The position numbers and the translations under genes were made by a program. Below, in pieces: positions 1 to 5,993 of a DNA stretch of 10,013 nt. The stretch spans positions 1 to 10,013 of the forward strand of contig JANTGN010000088.1 in the NCBI GenBank assembly GCA_024762895.1, written 5' to 3'. How positions within the stretch are numbered: the stretch's first letter is position 1; each line of letters begins with the position of its first letter. This stretch comes from Thiotrichales bacterium (GTDB taxonomy: Bacteria > Pseudomonadota > Gammaproteobacteria > J044). The notes under the pieces were generated by a model that saw only the letters and a program-made list of their open reading frames with translations, ran no database searches and was not told the origin of the DNA.

Positions 1-533
1 CCACGACCCGGGTTGACGTGCGTATTATCGCGGCCTCCAACAGAAATCTACGTGAGCTGGTCGAGGCGGGCGAATTCCGCGCAGATCTCTATTATCGCCT
101 GGCCGTCATCCCGCTGAGCATCCCTCCTCTTCGCGATCGCCCGGGGGATATTCCCATGTTGCTGGACCACTTCTGCAGCGTCATGAGAGACCGAGGTTAC
201 CCCAAGGACATCAGCAGCAACCCCGAGGCAAGAAGCCTGTTAATGGACTATCCCTGGCCCGGGAATGTGCGCGAACTGGAAAATGCCATCGAGCACGGCA
301 TTATATGTGCGTTTGATCGAGTGATCAGGGCCGAAAGCCTGCCTCAGGATATACGCCTCTACTCTAAGAACAAAGTCGGGCTTTCACCGCCGATGGATGA
401 GCAGAGTGATGAACGTCGGCAGATTATCGAGGCCCTGGAAAAGGCCAATGGCAGCCGCACGGTGGCAGCGAGCCTGCTCGGAATAGACCGGAGCACCTTA
501 TGGCGCAGGATGATGAAACTGGGTATCAAGTGA
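1..533 (+). CDS. Sigma-54-dependent transcriptional activator, C-terminal part (5' end outside window)
   Basis: This is the C-terminal end of a bacterial enhancer-binding protein that uses ATP hydrolysis to remodel RNA polymerase carrying sigma-54. The reading frame is open from base 3, before the first GTG at 18, and the first codons give TRVDVRIIAASNRNL, a typical mid-AAA+ stretch, so the gene begins to the left. Next come FRADLYYRL and the IPPLRDRPGDIPML segment, then the sensor II motif WPGNVRELENAIEH. The last 40 or so residues form a Fis-type helix-turn-helix (SRTVAASLLGIDRSTLWRRM) that binds upstream activator sites. The Walker A and B motifs, the GAFTGA loop and any N-terminal receiver or PAS domain are missing, so the signal sensed and the target genes cannot be told. 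About 176 residues are visible. It converges on the FHA gene, with 58 bp between the two stop codons. Confidence 0.93.
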   Translation, partial: TTRVDVRIIAASNRNLRELVEAGEFRADLYYRLAVIPLSIPPLRDRPGDIPMLLDHFCSVMRDRGYPKDISSNPEARSLLMDYPWPGNVRELENAIEHGIICAFDRVIRAESLPQDIRLYSKNKVGLSPPMDEQSDERRQIIEALEKANGSRTVAASLLGIDRSTLWRRMMKLGIK

Positions 534-591
534 CCTGATTATGAGCAGCAGTACTCACTCAATGCCCAGGAGCATCCTGTGTAAAAATGGA

Positions 592-1092
592 TCAGGAGGT
601 TTCGAAACGGATTAAATTCCGCGCATTATTGGCCAGTGGATAACCCAGGCTAATCACCCCTTCGCCGTGAAGACGTACACTACTATTGTGCACATGCTTT
701 TCTTCGTCTGTCCCCATACGAACGTAGCTGCCGTTGGTGCTCTTATCCTCGAACACGATGTGCCCCCCCACCAGCGTAATCACTGCATGCTCGCGTGAAA
801 CCGGGCCTTCCAGGACCTGGATATCACAGAAGTGGGTACGCCCCAGGACCAGCTTATTGTGCTCTTCATCCAGATGATATCGCTGGCCGTAGAGCCGCAG
901 ATCCATACGATGCATATGGCGCGCATCTTCGAGTTGTTCACTGGTAATATGACTGAGACGACGATCAACGATACGCCGGCGATTCTTTTCAATTAGATTG
1001 CCTTCGCTATCGATGAGAGGAAAACTGGGACGCGCTCGGTAATTCCTGCGATCCCCTTTTCTATTATCCTGGCCCATATCTGTGCCCCACAT
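592..1092 (-). CDS. FHA-domain protein with a basic, arginine-rich N-terminus
   Basis: A 166-residue soluble protein with no signal peptide or membrane segment. Residues about 64-151 form a forkhead-associated domain, a phosphothreonine-peptide binding module. Visible marks are LGR (83-85), the SREHA core (99-103; S99, R100 and H102 are the usual binding-face residues) and DKSTNGSYV (116-124). Residues 10-50 are rich in arginine and hold two DRR motifs (GDRR, VDRR) around an RPSFPLIDSEGN segment; this part has no function I recognise. The ATG at 1092 is preceded by an AAGGTCAGGA ribosome site; ATG at residue 6 is the alternative start. No Ser/Thr kinase, phosphatase or secretion gene is near, so the phosphorylated partner is unknown. 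It lies 162 bp downstream of the cytochrome b gene on the same strand and may have its own promoter. Confidence 0.85.
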   Translation of the reverse strand: MWGTDMGQDNRKGDRRNYRARPSFPLIDSEGNLIEKNRRRIVDRRLSHITSEQLEDARHMHRMDLRLYGQRYHLDEEHNKLVLGRTHFCDIQVLEGPVSREHAVITLVGGHIVFEDKSTNGSYVRMGTDEEKHVHNSSVRLHGEGVISLGYPLANNARNLIRFETS

Positions 1093-1214
1093 AATCCTGA
1101 CCTTTTATAATATTCTTGTGTTGCAAGATGCTGATTTTAAAACAAAAACCGGCACCTACCCGCCCCTTCTTCCGTAGTGATCAAGATGTGCTCTGTTATC
1201 ATTTTTATAGTTTA

Positions 1215-1220
1215 ATTATA
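1215..1220 (-). promoter_or_regulatory. Possible -10 hexamer for the FHA gene
   Basis: The minus strand carries a perfect TATAAT in the AT-rich gap between the cytochrome b stop and the FHA start. The -35 position at 17 bp spacing reads GGTGCC, which is a poor match. It would give a leader of roughly 115 nt. The call rests on one hexamer in AT-rich DNA and is weak. Confidence 0.2.
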
Positions 1221-1254
1221 TCTATGTGTTGTAAAAAGGCACCCCCCATATTAA

Positions 1255-1920
1255 TTATTCATCGCCTTTAGGCTTCAGACTATCTACGGAAACATACTGA
1301 ACCGAGGAATCGTTAGCGCCCGGCCCCTGATTGCGATCAATAAAAAACAGACGGAAGCCGTTAATCATGCCCGAGACATCAGCCCCCTTACCCCTGAGAT
1401 CATGTAACACCACGGCGAGTACATGTAAGCCACTGAACCAAAGGATAAACTCTGCCCAGAACACATGAATGGAAGGCAGATAAAAGCCTTGAAACAACAA
1501 CTGTTCCCGCATCAGGGCGCCCGTGATGACCTGTATCGCCAGGGCGATGAAGGCTAGTAAGTACCCTAGCTTCCAGAGGGGGTTATGGTCGAACCAACGC
1601 GGCAAAGGGCGCCTGCCAAGGCTGAGGTAAAAAAGCACTGTCTGCCCGATAGTTCGTAGCTCTGTTCGCCGGGGTACAAGGTGTCCAATGCGTTCATTCT
1701 GCTGACCAAAAACCATCAGTATAATCCGCAGTATCAGCCCAAATAAAAGAAAACTGGCCGCCAGAAAATGGATATCCAGGGCATCCTCAGCCAGAACAGG
1801 GCTTTGTGCGGTCAACCATCCCGTGACCAGGAGTATGACGACGGAGACTCCAATGCACAGATGGCTCAACCTCAGCCAGCCACCCCATACCTGGATTCTT
1901 CGAAACTCCTCATCTGCCAT
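1255..1920 (-). CDS. HyaC-like di-heme cytochrome b (cytochrome b561 / Ni,Fe-hydrogenase b-subunit family)
   Basis: An integral membrane electron carrier, 221 residues from the chosen start, close to the usual HyaC length. Four hydrophobic helices lie at about 18-37, 49-71, 115-135 and 152-172. Candidate heme ligands are H20 (LRLSHL), H51 (DIHF), and H166 and H173 in the last helix (LHVLAVVLHDL). The segment DHNPLWKLGYL and the ending VSGMINGFRLF match the HyaC pattern (HNPL..., ISSMISGYR), which favours this branch over CybB. The frame stays open to a GTG at 1971, but ATG 1920 has AAAGGTG six bases upstream whereas the GTG has no ribosome site, so 1920 was chosen. No hydrogenase, c-type cytochrome or other redox partner is adjacent, so the donor is unknown; electrons would normally pass to or from the quinone pool. 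The tail after residue 196 is polar. Confidence 0.85.
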   Translation of the reverse strand: MADEEFRRIQVWGGWLRLSHLCIGVSVVILLVTGWLTAQSPVLAEDALDIHFLAASFLLFGLILRIILMVFGQQNERIGHLVPRRTELRTIGQTVLFYLSLGRRPLPRWFDHNPLWKLGYLLAFIALAIQVITGALMREQLLFQGFYLPSIHVFWAEFILWFSGLHVLAVVLHDLRGKGADVSGMINGFRLFFIDRNQGPGANDSSVQYVSVDSLKPKGDE

Positions 1921-1971
1921 GATATACACCTTTAACAACCATTGATGGCGAAGACTAAATAATCCTTTCAC

Positions 1972-2008
1972 CGATGAAAATGTTATTTATCAATATGACC
2001 CTTCATCG
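1972..2008. repeat. Inverted repeat upstream of the cytochrome b gene
   Basis: CGATGAA (1972-1978) is repeated exactly in inverted form as TTCATCG (2002-2008), with 23 bases between. The AT-rich spacer contains ATGTT-ATTT-ATCAA (1980-1993), whose ATCAA half-site fits the FNR/CRP-type operator on one side only. The repeat lies 52-88 bases upstream of the chosen ATG at 1920. It could be an operator or a leader hairpin, but a 7-bp repeat can arise by chance. Confidence 0.3.
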
Positions 2009-2012
2009 CCTG

Positions 2013-2027
2013 GCCAGACTATCTGGC
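2013..2027. repeat. Short perfect hairpin between the glycosyltransferase and cytochrome b genes
   Basis: GCCAGA (2013-2018), a three-base loop, then TCTGGC (2022-2027). The stem is six base pairs, four of them G-C. It lies just past the glycosyltransferase stop codon and is not followed by a T-run on either strand, so it is not a standard rho-independent terminator. It could stabilise the 3' end of the upstream message. Confidence 0.35.
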
Positions 2028-2056
2028 TTACCGTAAAGACCGCAAATGACCATTTA

Positions 2057-3223
2057 TTATTGGGGAAGCCTGATACAAAGATCATCAAACAGGCGTTCGG
2101 TCTCGTTCGCCACATGCTCCCAGCTAAAACGCTGCTCTACCATGGATCTCGCGTTATGCGCCAGTTGGTCCAGGTGATCTGGCCTGTCAGTCAGATCTTC
2201 GATGGTTTTTGCCATCACCGAACTATCCACATCGGCCGCTAATAAGGTAGCATTCTCACCATCGATCATATATTCGATCATACCACCACGTCTCAGGGCC
2301 AGCACCGGTACACCGGTCGCCATGGCCTCTATGGCCGCCATACTAAAGGGTTCCTCAAAACGCGAGGGGATGACGAGCAAATCACCGATGGGATAAACCA
2401 TCGGCATTTCCCTGGGGTTGATCACGCCCAGCGTCTTATGGGGTATTTCCTGAAGAGCGACCTCTAGTTTTTTAGCATAGGCAGCACGCCGGTCTTTTTC
2501 AGGATCGCCCTGTCGCCACTCACCAATCAGTACCAGTTGAAAACGCGTCGGATCGAGATGGGAAAAGGCCTCTACAATCCTGTCTGGCCCTTTCTCCTCC
2601 GAGATACGTCCTACATATAATATGACCTTACGCTCATCAAGACCCAGGTTTCGGCGTACGCGCGAACGCTCGTCCTCTTTGACCCAGACGGGTTGATAAC
2701 GCTGAACATCAACGCCATTGGGTATCGTGGCAAAACAAGGGGCGTTTAGCCCCTGGTCGCGGAAAAAGTCACGGACATAATCACTACAGGCAGCCAGGCA
2801 ATCAATGGGAAGGTCCTGTGCCACTTTTTTTTCATTATGCATATGGAGAACAAGCACCTTGTCTGGAAAGGCCTGACGGATTTCTTTGACAAAATGTGGC
2901 GCATTATGCAGATGGATAACCTGAGGATCGATACGCCGAGCCTCATGGATGACCCTCTGGATATAGGGCCAGGGGTCGAATCGGGTTATCTTCCTGAACA
3001 GTCGATTATAAAGTCGGCTGACCCTGATCCGTTTGTAAAACACCCCATGTCTTTCTTCCTCAAGAGGTAATGACGGGTGCGCAATACTGAGGATAGTGGG
3101 TTCGTATTCTGTCAGGCGCTGGGCCACCTGATCGATCCAGTGCTCTACGGCCGCCCCTTTGACTGGCGGTATGGGATGCACATCCTGAGACAACATCAAT
3201 ACACGTGGTTTTTTTGATGTCAT
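2057..3223 (-). CDS. Glycosyltransferase family 4 (GT-B fold)
   Basis: A 388-residue cytoplasmic glycosyltransferase of the retaining GT4 class, which moves a sugar from a nucleotide-sugar donor to a growing glycan. The N-terminal Rossmann half starts KPRVLMLSQDV and has a PVKGAAVEHW acceptor-side loop (about 20-29). The hinge holds IPNGVDVQRYQP (168-178). The C-terminal donor half begins VILYVGRISEEKGPDRIVEAF (200-220) and contains the EX7E motif, E291 and E299, in RFEEPFSMAAIEAM, followed by GVPVLALRRGG and GENATLL. Length and motif order are normal. The frame is open upstream to a TTG at 3256; ATG 3223 was chosen because the conserved first strand follows at once and GGA lies nine bases before it. 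ATG 3232 is possible. Neighbours are two cytochromes rather than a polysaccharide cluster, so donor and product are unknown. Confidence 0.88.
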   Translation of the reverse strand: MTSKKPRVLMLSQDVHPIPPVKGAAVEHWIDQVAQRLTEYEPTILSIAHPSLPLEEERHGVFYKRIRVSRLYNRLFRKITRFDPWPYIQRVIHEARRIDPQVIHLHNAPHFVKEIRQAFPDKVLVLHMHNEKKVAQDLPIDCLAACSDYVRDFFRDQGLNAPCFATIPNGVDVQRYQPVWVKEDERSRVRRNLGLDERKVILYVGRISEEKGPDRIVEAFSHLDPTRFQLVLIGEWRQGDPEKDRRAAYAKKLEVALQEIPHKTLGVINPREMPMVYPIGDLLVIPSRFEEPFSMAAIEAMATGVPVLALRRGGMIEYMIDGENATLLAADVDSSVMAKTIEDLTDRPDHLDQLAHNARSMVEQRFSWEHVANETERLFDDLCIRLPQ

Positions 3224-3292
3224 CCTGGCCATTCCATCAAGACAGTCAAAGGCCAATGATTAGCTAACGGTATACGCTGCGAACCTCATTCA

Positions 3293-3847
3293 TCAGACCT
3301 TGCCAAACATTCGTTTCATGACATCGATGTTGGGGCCGGTATCCAGAAACCGATGCTTGAGCGCCCCTGCGGCATGCAACAGAACCAGGAACAGGAGGCT
3401 ATAGGCGAAGAACCCGTGCAGTTCTTCCATGATCTCGTGCAGCCCCTCATTTTCACCCACCAACATGGGTAGCTCGAACAGGCCATAGACATTCACGGGA
3501 TAACCCTTGCTGTTGGACATCAGAACCCCACTCAGGGGAATCGCCAGCATCAGCAGATACAGGAGGGATTTCACGACCGTGGTGAGGATCTTTTCCCAGT
3601 TGGCCAGGGCACTCGGTAATGCTGGCCCCGGGCTGAGCTTTAACCAGAGGATGCGGACCACAACCAGCATAAAGATCATGACACCGGTAGACTTATGCAG
3701 GGCATAGAGTTGCTTTCTTAGATCATCGGTCTTATCCAGCTCTGTCATGTAGAGGCCAACGCCCAGCATCACAAAGATCATCAGCATCAGTAGGCCGTGA
3801 AGGCCACGCGAGACCAGGCCATAACTCTGCTCATTGTTGGTTAACAT
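3293..3847 (-). CDS. cybB: Cytochrome b561, CybB-like (possible superoxide:quinone oxidoreductase)
   Basis: A 184-residue inner membrane di-heme cytochrome. Four helices lie at about 14-34, 48-68, 91-111 and 146-166. Histidines sit where the family has heme ligands: H17 (RGLHGLL), H51 (ALHKSTG), H144 (ELHGFFAY) and H158 (LLHAAGALKHRF). In E. coli CybB oxidises superoxide and passes the electron to ubiquinone; the same role here is inference from family. A strong AGGAGA ribosome site lies five bases before the ATG. The gene starts 23 bp after the thiC stop with no terminator between, so the two are probably one transcription unit and cybB mRNA starts behind the TPP riboswitch. Control of thiC translation alone need not reach cybB, which has its own ribosome site. 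Several b561 paralogues exist per genome, so the exact symbol is less sure than the family. Confidence 0.87.
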   Translation of the reverse strand: MLTNNEQSYGLVSRGLHGLLMLMIFVMLGVGLYMTELDKTDDLRKQLYALHKSTGVMIFMLVVVRILWLKLSPGPALPSALANWEKILTTVVKSLLYLLMLAIPLSGVLMSNSKGYPVNVYGLFELPMLVGENEGLHEIMEELHGFFAYSLLFLVLLHAAGALKHRFLDTGPNIDVMKRMFGKV

Positions 3848-3870
3848 AAAAATCTCCTGCTACTTGATGT

Positions 3871-5763
3871 TCAGGCCTTGTGATAGATCTCAACACCCTG
3901 ATCCACAAATTCCACGGCCTTTTCTTTCATACCCTGTTCTACGGCCACACCAATATCTCCAATGCCCTTGGTAGCAGCATAATCACGCACATCCTGGCTG
4001 ATCTTCATGGAGCAGAAATGAGGACCACACATAGAACAGAAGTGGGCCACCTTGGCCGATTCCTTGGGCAGGGTCGCATCGTGGTATTCACGGGCACGCT
4101 CGGGATCCAGGCCCAGGTTGAACTGGTCTTCCCAGCGGAATTCGAAGCGCGCCTTGGACAGGGCATTATCCCGGATCTGCGCTCCGGGATGCCCCTTGGC
4201 CAGGTCCGCGGCATGGGCCGCGATCTTGTAGGTGATGATGCCCTCGCGGACATCTTCCTTATCGGGCAGACCCAGATGTTCTTTAGGCGTGACATAACAG
4301 AGCATGGCTGTGCCGTACCAGCCGATATTGGCGGCACCGATACCTGAGGTAATGTGGTCATAACCCGGAGCGATATCGGTGACCAACGGACCCAACGTAT
4401 AGAACGGCGCCTCGAAACAGTCCTCGAGTTCCTTATCGACATTCTCCTTGATCATCTGCATGGGCACATGACCCGGCCCCTCGATCATGACCTGCACGTC
4501 ATGTTCCCAGGCGATCCTGGTCAGTTCACCCAGGGTCTCAAGCTCGCCGAACTGGGCGGCATCATTGGCATCGGCCAGTGAACCGGGGCGCAGGCCATCT
4601 CCCAGTGAGAAGGCCACGTCATAGGCCTTCATGATTTCACAGATTTCCTCAAAATGGGTGTAGAGGAAATTCTCCTGATGATGCGCCAGGCACCACTTGG
4701 CCATAATGGAACCGCCACGCGAGACGATACCGGTGACGCGATCGGCAGTCAGCGGCACATAACGCAGGAGCACGCCGGCATGGATGGTGAAATAATCCAC
4801 ACCCTGCTCCGCCTGCTCGATCAGGGTGTCGCGGAAGATCTCCCAGTTCAGGTCCTCGGCCTTACCGTTCACCTTTTCCAGGGCCTGGTAGATGGGGACC
4901 GTGCCAATGGGCATGGGCGCATTGCGCAGGATCCATTCACGCGTCTCGTGAATATTCTTGCCCGTGGACAGGTCCATCAGCGTGTCGCCACCCCAGCGTG
5001 CCGACCAGGCCATCTTCTCCACCTCTTCCTCTATGGACGAGGTCACGGCAGAGTTGCCAATATTGGTGTTGATCTTGACCAGGAAATTACGGCCGATGAT
5101 CATCGGCTCCAGTTCAGGATGATTGATATTACAGGGAATGATGGCACGGCCACTGGCGACCTCATCGCGCACGAATTCAGGCGTGATCTCCTCGGGCAGA
5201 TGGGCTCCGAAAGACTGACCTGGATGCTGACGCAGCAGCTTCTGATAGGCCGGATCCTGACGCAGCTCGTTCAGACGCATGGTTTCACGGATGGCGACGT
5301 ATTCCATCTCCGGCGTGATGATGCCCTGTCGCGCGTAATGCATCTGGGTGACATTCCTGCCCGCAATGGCCCTTTTCGGCTTTCGAATATGTTCAAATCG
5401 CAGCCTGGCCAGTTCCGGGTCCTGCATACGTCCACGGCCAAAGTCGGAACTCGGCCCCTTTAATTCTTCCGTGTCGCCTCTTTCAGCAATCCAGGACTGG
5501 CGCAATGCAGGCAGTCCCTTCATAAGGTCAATGGAGACCTCCGGATCAGTGAAGGGACCCGAGGTATCGTAAACAGGGACAGGGGGGTTAATCTCAGCGC
5601 CAAAACTCGCGGCCGTTTCTTCCTGATCCACCATACGCATGCCGACACGAATATCGGGGCGGGAGCCCTCGACGTAGACCTTGCGGGAATTAGGGAAAGG
5701 GCGAGTAACCTCTTCGGACAGCTGGGCCGTCTTTTTTACAAACTCGTCGGGTATGGCGCTCAT
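3871..5763 (-). CDS. thiC: Phosphomethylpyrimidine synthase ThiC
   Basis: ThiC is a radical-SAM enzyme that rearranges aminoimidazole ribotide into HMP phosphate, the pyrimidine half of thiamine. The protein is 630 residues, the usual length for proteobacterial ThiC with its N-terminal extension (about 20-100). The core has NIGNSAVTSSIEEEVEK, then WGGDTLMDLSTG and EGPGHVPMQMI, then LGPLVTDIAPGYDHITSGIG, stretches that carry AIR-, metal- and SAM-binding residues in this family. The C-terminus has the iron-sulfur motif Cx2Cx4C at C576, C579 and C584 (CSMCGPHFC). All key parts are present, so it should be active. The ATG at 5763 has a GAGGTAA ribosome site that lies inside the predicted riboswitch expression platform. 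It heads the minus-strand run and is divergent from the pcm-like gene. No other thiamine gene is in the window. Confidence 0.98.
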   Translation of the reverse strand: MSAIPDEFVKKTAQLSEEVTRPFPNSRKVYVEGSRPDIRVGMRMVDQEETAASFGAEINPPVPVYDTSGPFTDPEVSIDLMKGLPALRQSWIAERGDTEELKGPSSDFGRGRMQDPELARLRFEHIRKPKRAIAGRNVTQMHYARQGIITPEMEYVAIRETMRLNELRQDPAYQKLLRQHPGQSFGAHLPEEITPEFVRDEVASGRAIIPCNINHPELEPMIIGRNFLVKINTNIGNSAVTSSIEEEVEKMAWSARWGGDTLMDLSTGKNIHETREWILRNAPMPIGTVPIYQALEKVNGKAEDLNWEIFRDTLIEQAEQGVDYFTIHAGVLLRYVPLTADRVTGIVSRGGSIMAKWCLAHHQENFLYTHFEEICEIMKAYDVAFSLGDGLRPGSLADANDAAQFGELETLGELTRIAWEHDVQVMIEGPGHVPMQMIKENVDKELEDCFEAPFYTLGPLVTDIAPGYDHITSGIGAANIGWYGTAMLCYVTPKEHLGLPDKEDVREGIITYKIAAHAADLAKGHPGAQIRDNALSKARFEFRWEDQFNLGLDPERAREYHDATLPKESAKVAHFCSMCGPHFCSMKISQDVRDYAATKGIGDIGVAVEQGMKEKAVEFVDQGVEIYHKA

Positions 5764-5767
5764 GATG

Positions 5768-5819
5768 GCTTACCTCAAATAGACGACGAGGGTAGGCAAT
5801 AGTCTTTGCAAGCCTCCCT
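5768..5819 (-). promoter_or_regulatory. Riboswitch expression platform: SD sequestor and anti-sequestor
   Basis: In the RNA, GCCUACCCUC (5797 to 5788) can pair with the thiC ribosome site GAGGUAAGC (5776 to 5768): eight pairs, one C-A mismatch, one bulged C and an 11-nt loop. The same element can pair instead with AGGGAGGC (5819 to 5812): eight pairs, one bulged A and a 14-nt loop. AGGGAGGC includes the 3' arm of aptamer helix P1, so TPP binding, which holds P1, should release the sequestor onto the ribosome site and stop translation. The pairing was drawn by hand, with no energy calculation. There is no T-run, so translational rather than termination control is expected. Confidence 0.65.
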
Positions 5820-5889
5820 ACGCCAGTATGATCTGGATCAGGTTCCAAGGGACTCTCTCAGCCATATGTATAGGGCACCCCCGGCTAGT
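5809..5889 (-). ncRNA. TPP riboswitch (THI element) aptamer
   Basis: The thiC leader carries the conserved THI-box parts in order: GGGGGUGCCC (5882 to 5873), GGCUGAGAGAGUCCC (5863 to 5849), then GGAACCUGAUCCAGAUCAU (5846 to 5828), and finally ACUGGCGUAGGGA (5827 to 5815). The pyrimidine-sensor CUGAGA and the pyrophosphate-sensor GCGUAGGGA match the family. P1 can form from AGCC (5886 to 5883) with GGCU (5814 to 5811), and P4/P5 from CCAG with CUGG. It binds thiamine pyrophosphate and turns thiC off when the vitamin is plentiful. It sits 45 bases upstream of the thiC start codon. Confidence 0.96.
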
Positions 5890-5897
5890 AGGACGAA

Positions 5898-5924
5898 ACT
5901 ATAGAAAAGTACTCAGGTTTGCAA
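5898..5924 (-). promoter_or_regulatory. Likely sigma-70 promoter of thiC
   Basis: On the minus strand TTGCAA (5924 to 5919) and TATAGT (5903 to 5898) lie 15 bp apart; shifting the -35 box by one base gives CTTGCA with 16 bp. Transcription would begin near 5891, just before the first base of the riboswitch, which is where a TPP leader normally starts. The short spacer lowers confidence. Confidence 0.4.
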
Positions 5925-5934
5925 GTTGTATGGC

Positions 5935-5963
5935 TTGCCGTTTAGGGTAATTCATCGTAATTT
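5935..5963 (+). promoter_or_regulatory. Possible promoter of the pcm-rhodanese-tolC cluster
   Basis: TTGCCG (5935-5940) and TAATTT (5958-5963) are 17 bp apart, 30 bp before the pcm-like start codon. The -35 match is fair (4/6); the -10 keeps only the key T1, A2 and T6. TACACT at 5967-5972 is an alternative -10 without a good -35. Confidence 0.25.
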
Positions 5964-5993
5964 AGATACACTTTTTAGCTTTGGTAACGTCCT

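Noticed and set aside
567..579. Hairpin CAGGA-GCA-TCCTG between the converging sigma-54 activator and FHA genes
   Set aside because: The stem is five pairs with a three-base loop and there is no T-run on either strand. Chance is likely, and it is not called as a terminator.
780..992. Small minus-strand frame inside the FHA gene
   Set aside because: It overlaps the FHA domain in another frame and its translation has no family motifs; the FHA frame explains the region.
1231..1269. Possible terminator after the HyaC-like gene: AAAGGC and GCCTTTTT on the minus strand
   Set aside because: The stem is only six pairs with three A-U, the loop is 23 bases, and the first arm lies inside the coding end. 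It is too weak to call.
1921..1971. Longer N-terminus of the HyaC-like cytochrome, starting at GTG 1971
   Set aside because: There is no ribosome site before it, while ATG 1920 has AAAGGTG at the right distance and family similarity begins just after it.
4654..5463. Long open frame (269 codons) on the plus strand opposite thiC
   Set aside because: It lies wholly inside thiC, which has all its family motifs. Its translation looks like antisense of a conserved gene, with many His, Gln and Arg residues and no domain. It is a shadow frame.
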